Below, piece after piece: positions 61,906 through 64,000 of a stretch of DNA of 64,000 nucleotides (within the stretch, counting starts at the first letter, position 1; every line of letters begins with the position of its first letter). Origin of the DNA: Baylisascaris procyonis (taxonomy: Eukaryota; Nematoda; Chromadorea; Rhabditida; Ascarididae); NCBI GenBank assembly GCA_037389465.1, contig JAZARR010000187.1:2852001-2916000 (forward strand), given 5' to 3'. The notes below the pieces were generated by a model. That model saw nothing but the letters and a program-made list of their open reading frames with translations, was not told the DNA's origin and did no database searches. A program made the position numbers and the translations under genes.

Positions 61906-64000
61906 TTATAAGTCTGCAGCCATACTTCGGCAATGGTTACTTGCAACAAATTGAAATGATAGAATTAGATTTCATAGTAGCAAAAACAATATTGTTTATA
62001 AGTTGACATATGAAAATCAACTCTTATAAAGAAGAAAAATTTGCCGTAATAACTCAAGATTATAAAACTGAAGCCGGAAAATAGTGAGCAAATTTTTCCA
62101 CTACTTTCTTCAGTCAAATATAAAAAAAGGGACGTATGAGGTCAGATATTGCAATTTTTTAAACATTATTCCACTCGAAATAAATTCAACCTTTATTGTT
62201 TATTCTACTTACTTAAAAAATATTAATTCAATTTATTTTTAATTTTAAAAAAAAAAAATTGTGAATAAAATTTCATCTAACGAAAATGTAAAAGTAAAAC
62301 GAATTTTTATTTTTATTTATTTATTTATTTTTCTTCAGATTCTCTAAATAACATTTATCAAATCGCAAATCATTTTCAATGCACAATTTGTTTCGGCTAC
62401 CAATCGAAAGGATGACGATAGCATTTGTTTTCATTGTGATAGAAAGCGTTCAGTGATGTTTGATGTTCGATTATTCGATGGGTATAGATGCTTTTTGTTG
62501 TTGACGTTTATATTGATCTGTGTATAAAAATTGCACCACCTCAGCTGTCACATATGTTTATCGATCATTGAATGAGAAGTACAAATATGTTGTGATTTAA
62601 TAACCGCTTCGATGTTATGGAATCATTTCTTTCAATAGTTTAGTAATCTTTAGCGAATACTTTCTAGTTGAACTTTTACTATTATCTATATTTGGTTGAT
62701 TAGATATATCTATTTCTTTTCTTTTTTTTTTTCTTCAAATATTGCGAATATTTTAAAATTCAAAGGAAACTTCGTTTTTTTTTTTAAATAAACGATGAAA
62801 TAGAACTCGAGTTTATTAATTCCAAAATCTTTAAATATTAATTAGAATTTTTTTTTCTTTTGTCTATAAAAATTTTCTTTTATCGCTAAAAGTTGATTAA
62901 TATTCAAAAAATATGAGAAAAAAGCTTTTTTATGTTAATTTGAGATGATTAAATATGATAATAGATGATAAGAATTGCAGCAATAAGATAAGCGTTTCAC
63001 GCCGGTTCATCTTCTCTTCATTCCAATTTCCCCACCCTCCCTTCCCCCTCCCCGCCCTCTCCACCTCTGATTTTTAGATATATATTCAGCACGATAACAT
63101 GATCCTAGTACAGTGATATTGAATTATCTTGAACAATGGGCGATGAAGGAAATTATGTGGTACGTTTTTACGGCATCAAGAAGCCATTCGGTATTTTTTA
63201 ATATACCAGGAAATCAATCCGCATTTTTCTTAGTATGTCAGGAAACAAGTCGCTATTTTTTTTTAAAGATTTACAGGAAACCGTTCGCTGTTTTTTCGAA
63301 CATCACAAGACATTCGTAATTTTTTTCATTTCGCATATTATCCATTACAATGCAATTTCCTCTCAACTTCTAGAAAATCGACATTTTCAGCTATCGATAG
63401 AATTGTAAATGAATTTTTGAATGCGAATAATTTTTCATTTCTTTTTCATTTCTAAAAAAAACTGAAATTGTTGGAAATTAATTTAAAAAATCACATCTAA
63501 ATTTAACTCTTCTATCAATAAGAATTAATAAAATATAAACTCAATGTTTCAAATATATTTAAACAATAATTAAACATATTATATTTATTGTTTAAATAAT
63601 GACTAACACTTAAATATATTTAAACAATGATTTCAAGTTCGATATGAATAATCCCAACAAATTAAGCGTTTTTAGAGGTGAATTCCAAACGAAAGATCAA
63701 GCATATTTTTTCCAACCTTAACGCTTCAACTCATATCCACCACGTTTGTTATAACAATTTAGGGTTGAGCGGTTAAGTTCCACGCATCTCTTGGAATATA
63801 TAATTTGAAGAGAGAGAATTATTTTACGATGTCTGAATGCAATTTTGTCCCACATAAATACAACAAACTGTTTAAGTTGCGTCGTAAAAGTTCGAATAAA
63901 ATGAAGCATAAAGTACGTTGATAGCATCTAATAAGAACTCAAAATAAGAATCTTATTTAAATATTATTTGATTGTTTAATTTTGCATCAAAAATTTGTTT
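61906..64000. other. No supported gene
   Basis: AT-rich end of the window. It has a (TTTA)n run before a good acceptor at 62339, a C-rich run at 63030-63060, inverted repeats of TTTAAACAAT at 63555-63630, and a possible first exon at 63136 (see findings). None is firm enough to call as a gene. Confidence 0.45.

Noticed and set aside
59730..61954. Open frames of 730 and 739 codons over the 21-bp satellite
   Set aside because: Same artefact: 21 bases is seven codons, and both strands are open at once. The variable site is silent on the plus strand and Leu/Pro on the minus strand with no sign of selection that I can see.

Overview
This is a eukaryotic, AT-rich, intron-bearing window, most likely from a nematode. 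The signs are short exons split by introns with GTAAG-type donors and TTTCAG/TTTGCAG/TTTTAG acceptors, a proteolipid/M6 gene organised like nematode M6 genes, two small secreted cysteine-rich proteins of nematode style, and many microsatellites and minisatellites. There is nothing bacterial: no operons with ribosome binding sites and no CRISPR. The species cannot be fixed from the sequence alone. Exon models below were joined by hand from splice sites, reading phase and open frame; none has been checked against transcripts.

Layout. 1-3.8 kb: no supported gene, repeats only. 3.9-11.1 kb: two minus-strand genes for small secreted cysteine-rich proteins (3867-8023 and 8934-11095). The first coding exon of the second one has an inverted copy at 12.5-12.7 kb. 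15.2-23.1 kb: a plus-strand gene of about 11 exons for a type I membrane protein with a thrombospondin type 1-like motif and Ig-like regions. 24.0-25.3 kb: a 60-bp minisatellite. 27.3-30.1 kb: M6/proteolipid-protein gene. 33.8-44.0 kb: three plus-strand genes in a row, a BLOC-1 subunit 4-like protein, a nucleolar protein 7-like protein with two competing last exons, and a TB2/DP1/HVA22 (REEP) membrane-shaping protein. 45.4-47.0 kb: orphan exons on both strands from genes I cannot name. 50.5-52.4 kb: an LC8-type dynein light chain. 53.3-59.5 kb: a 1.3-kb direct duplication carrying decayed tRNA-Arg bodies, and a third, 5'-shortened relative that carries a nearly intact tRNA-Arg(UCU). 59.75-61.9 kb: a large 21-bp satellite. 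61.9-64.0 kb: no supported gene.

The genes do not form one pathway. Several belong to membrane and vesicle traffic (M6, BLOC-1, REEP, dynein light chain), but I read this as coincidence of neighbourhood. The longest uninterrupted open frames in the window (around 24.0-25.3 kb and 59.7-61.9 kb) are satellite artefacts, while the real genes are visible only as short spliced exons. Most striking are the secreted-protein gene with its inverted exon duplicate, the decaying tRNA-Arg locus family, and the two-variant 21-bp satellite.
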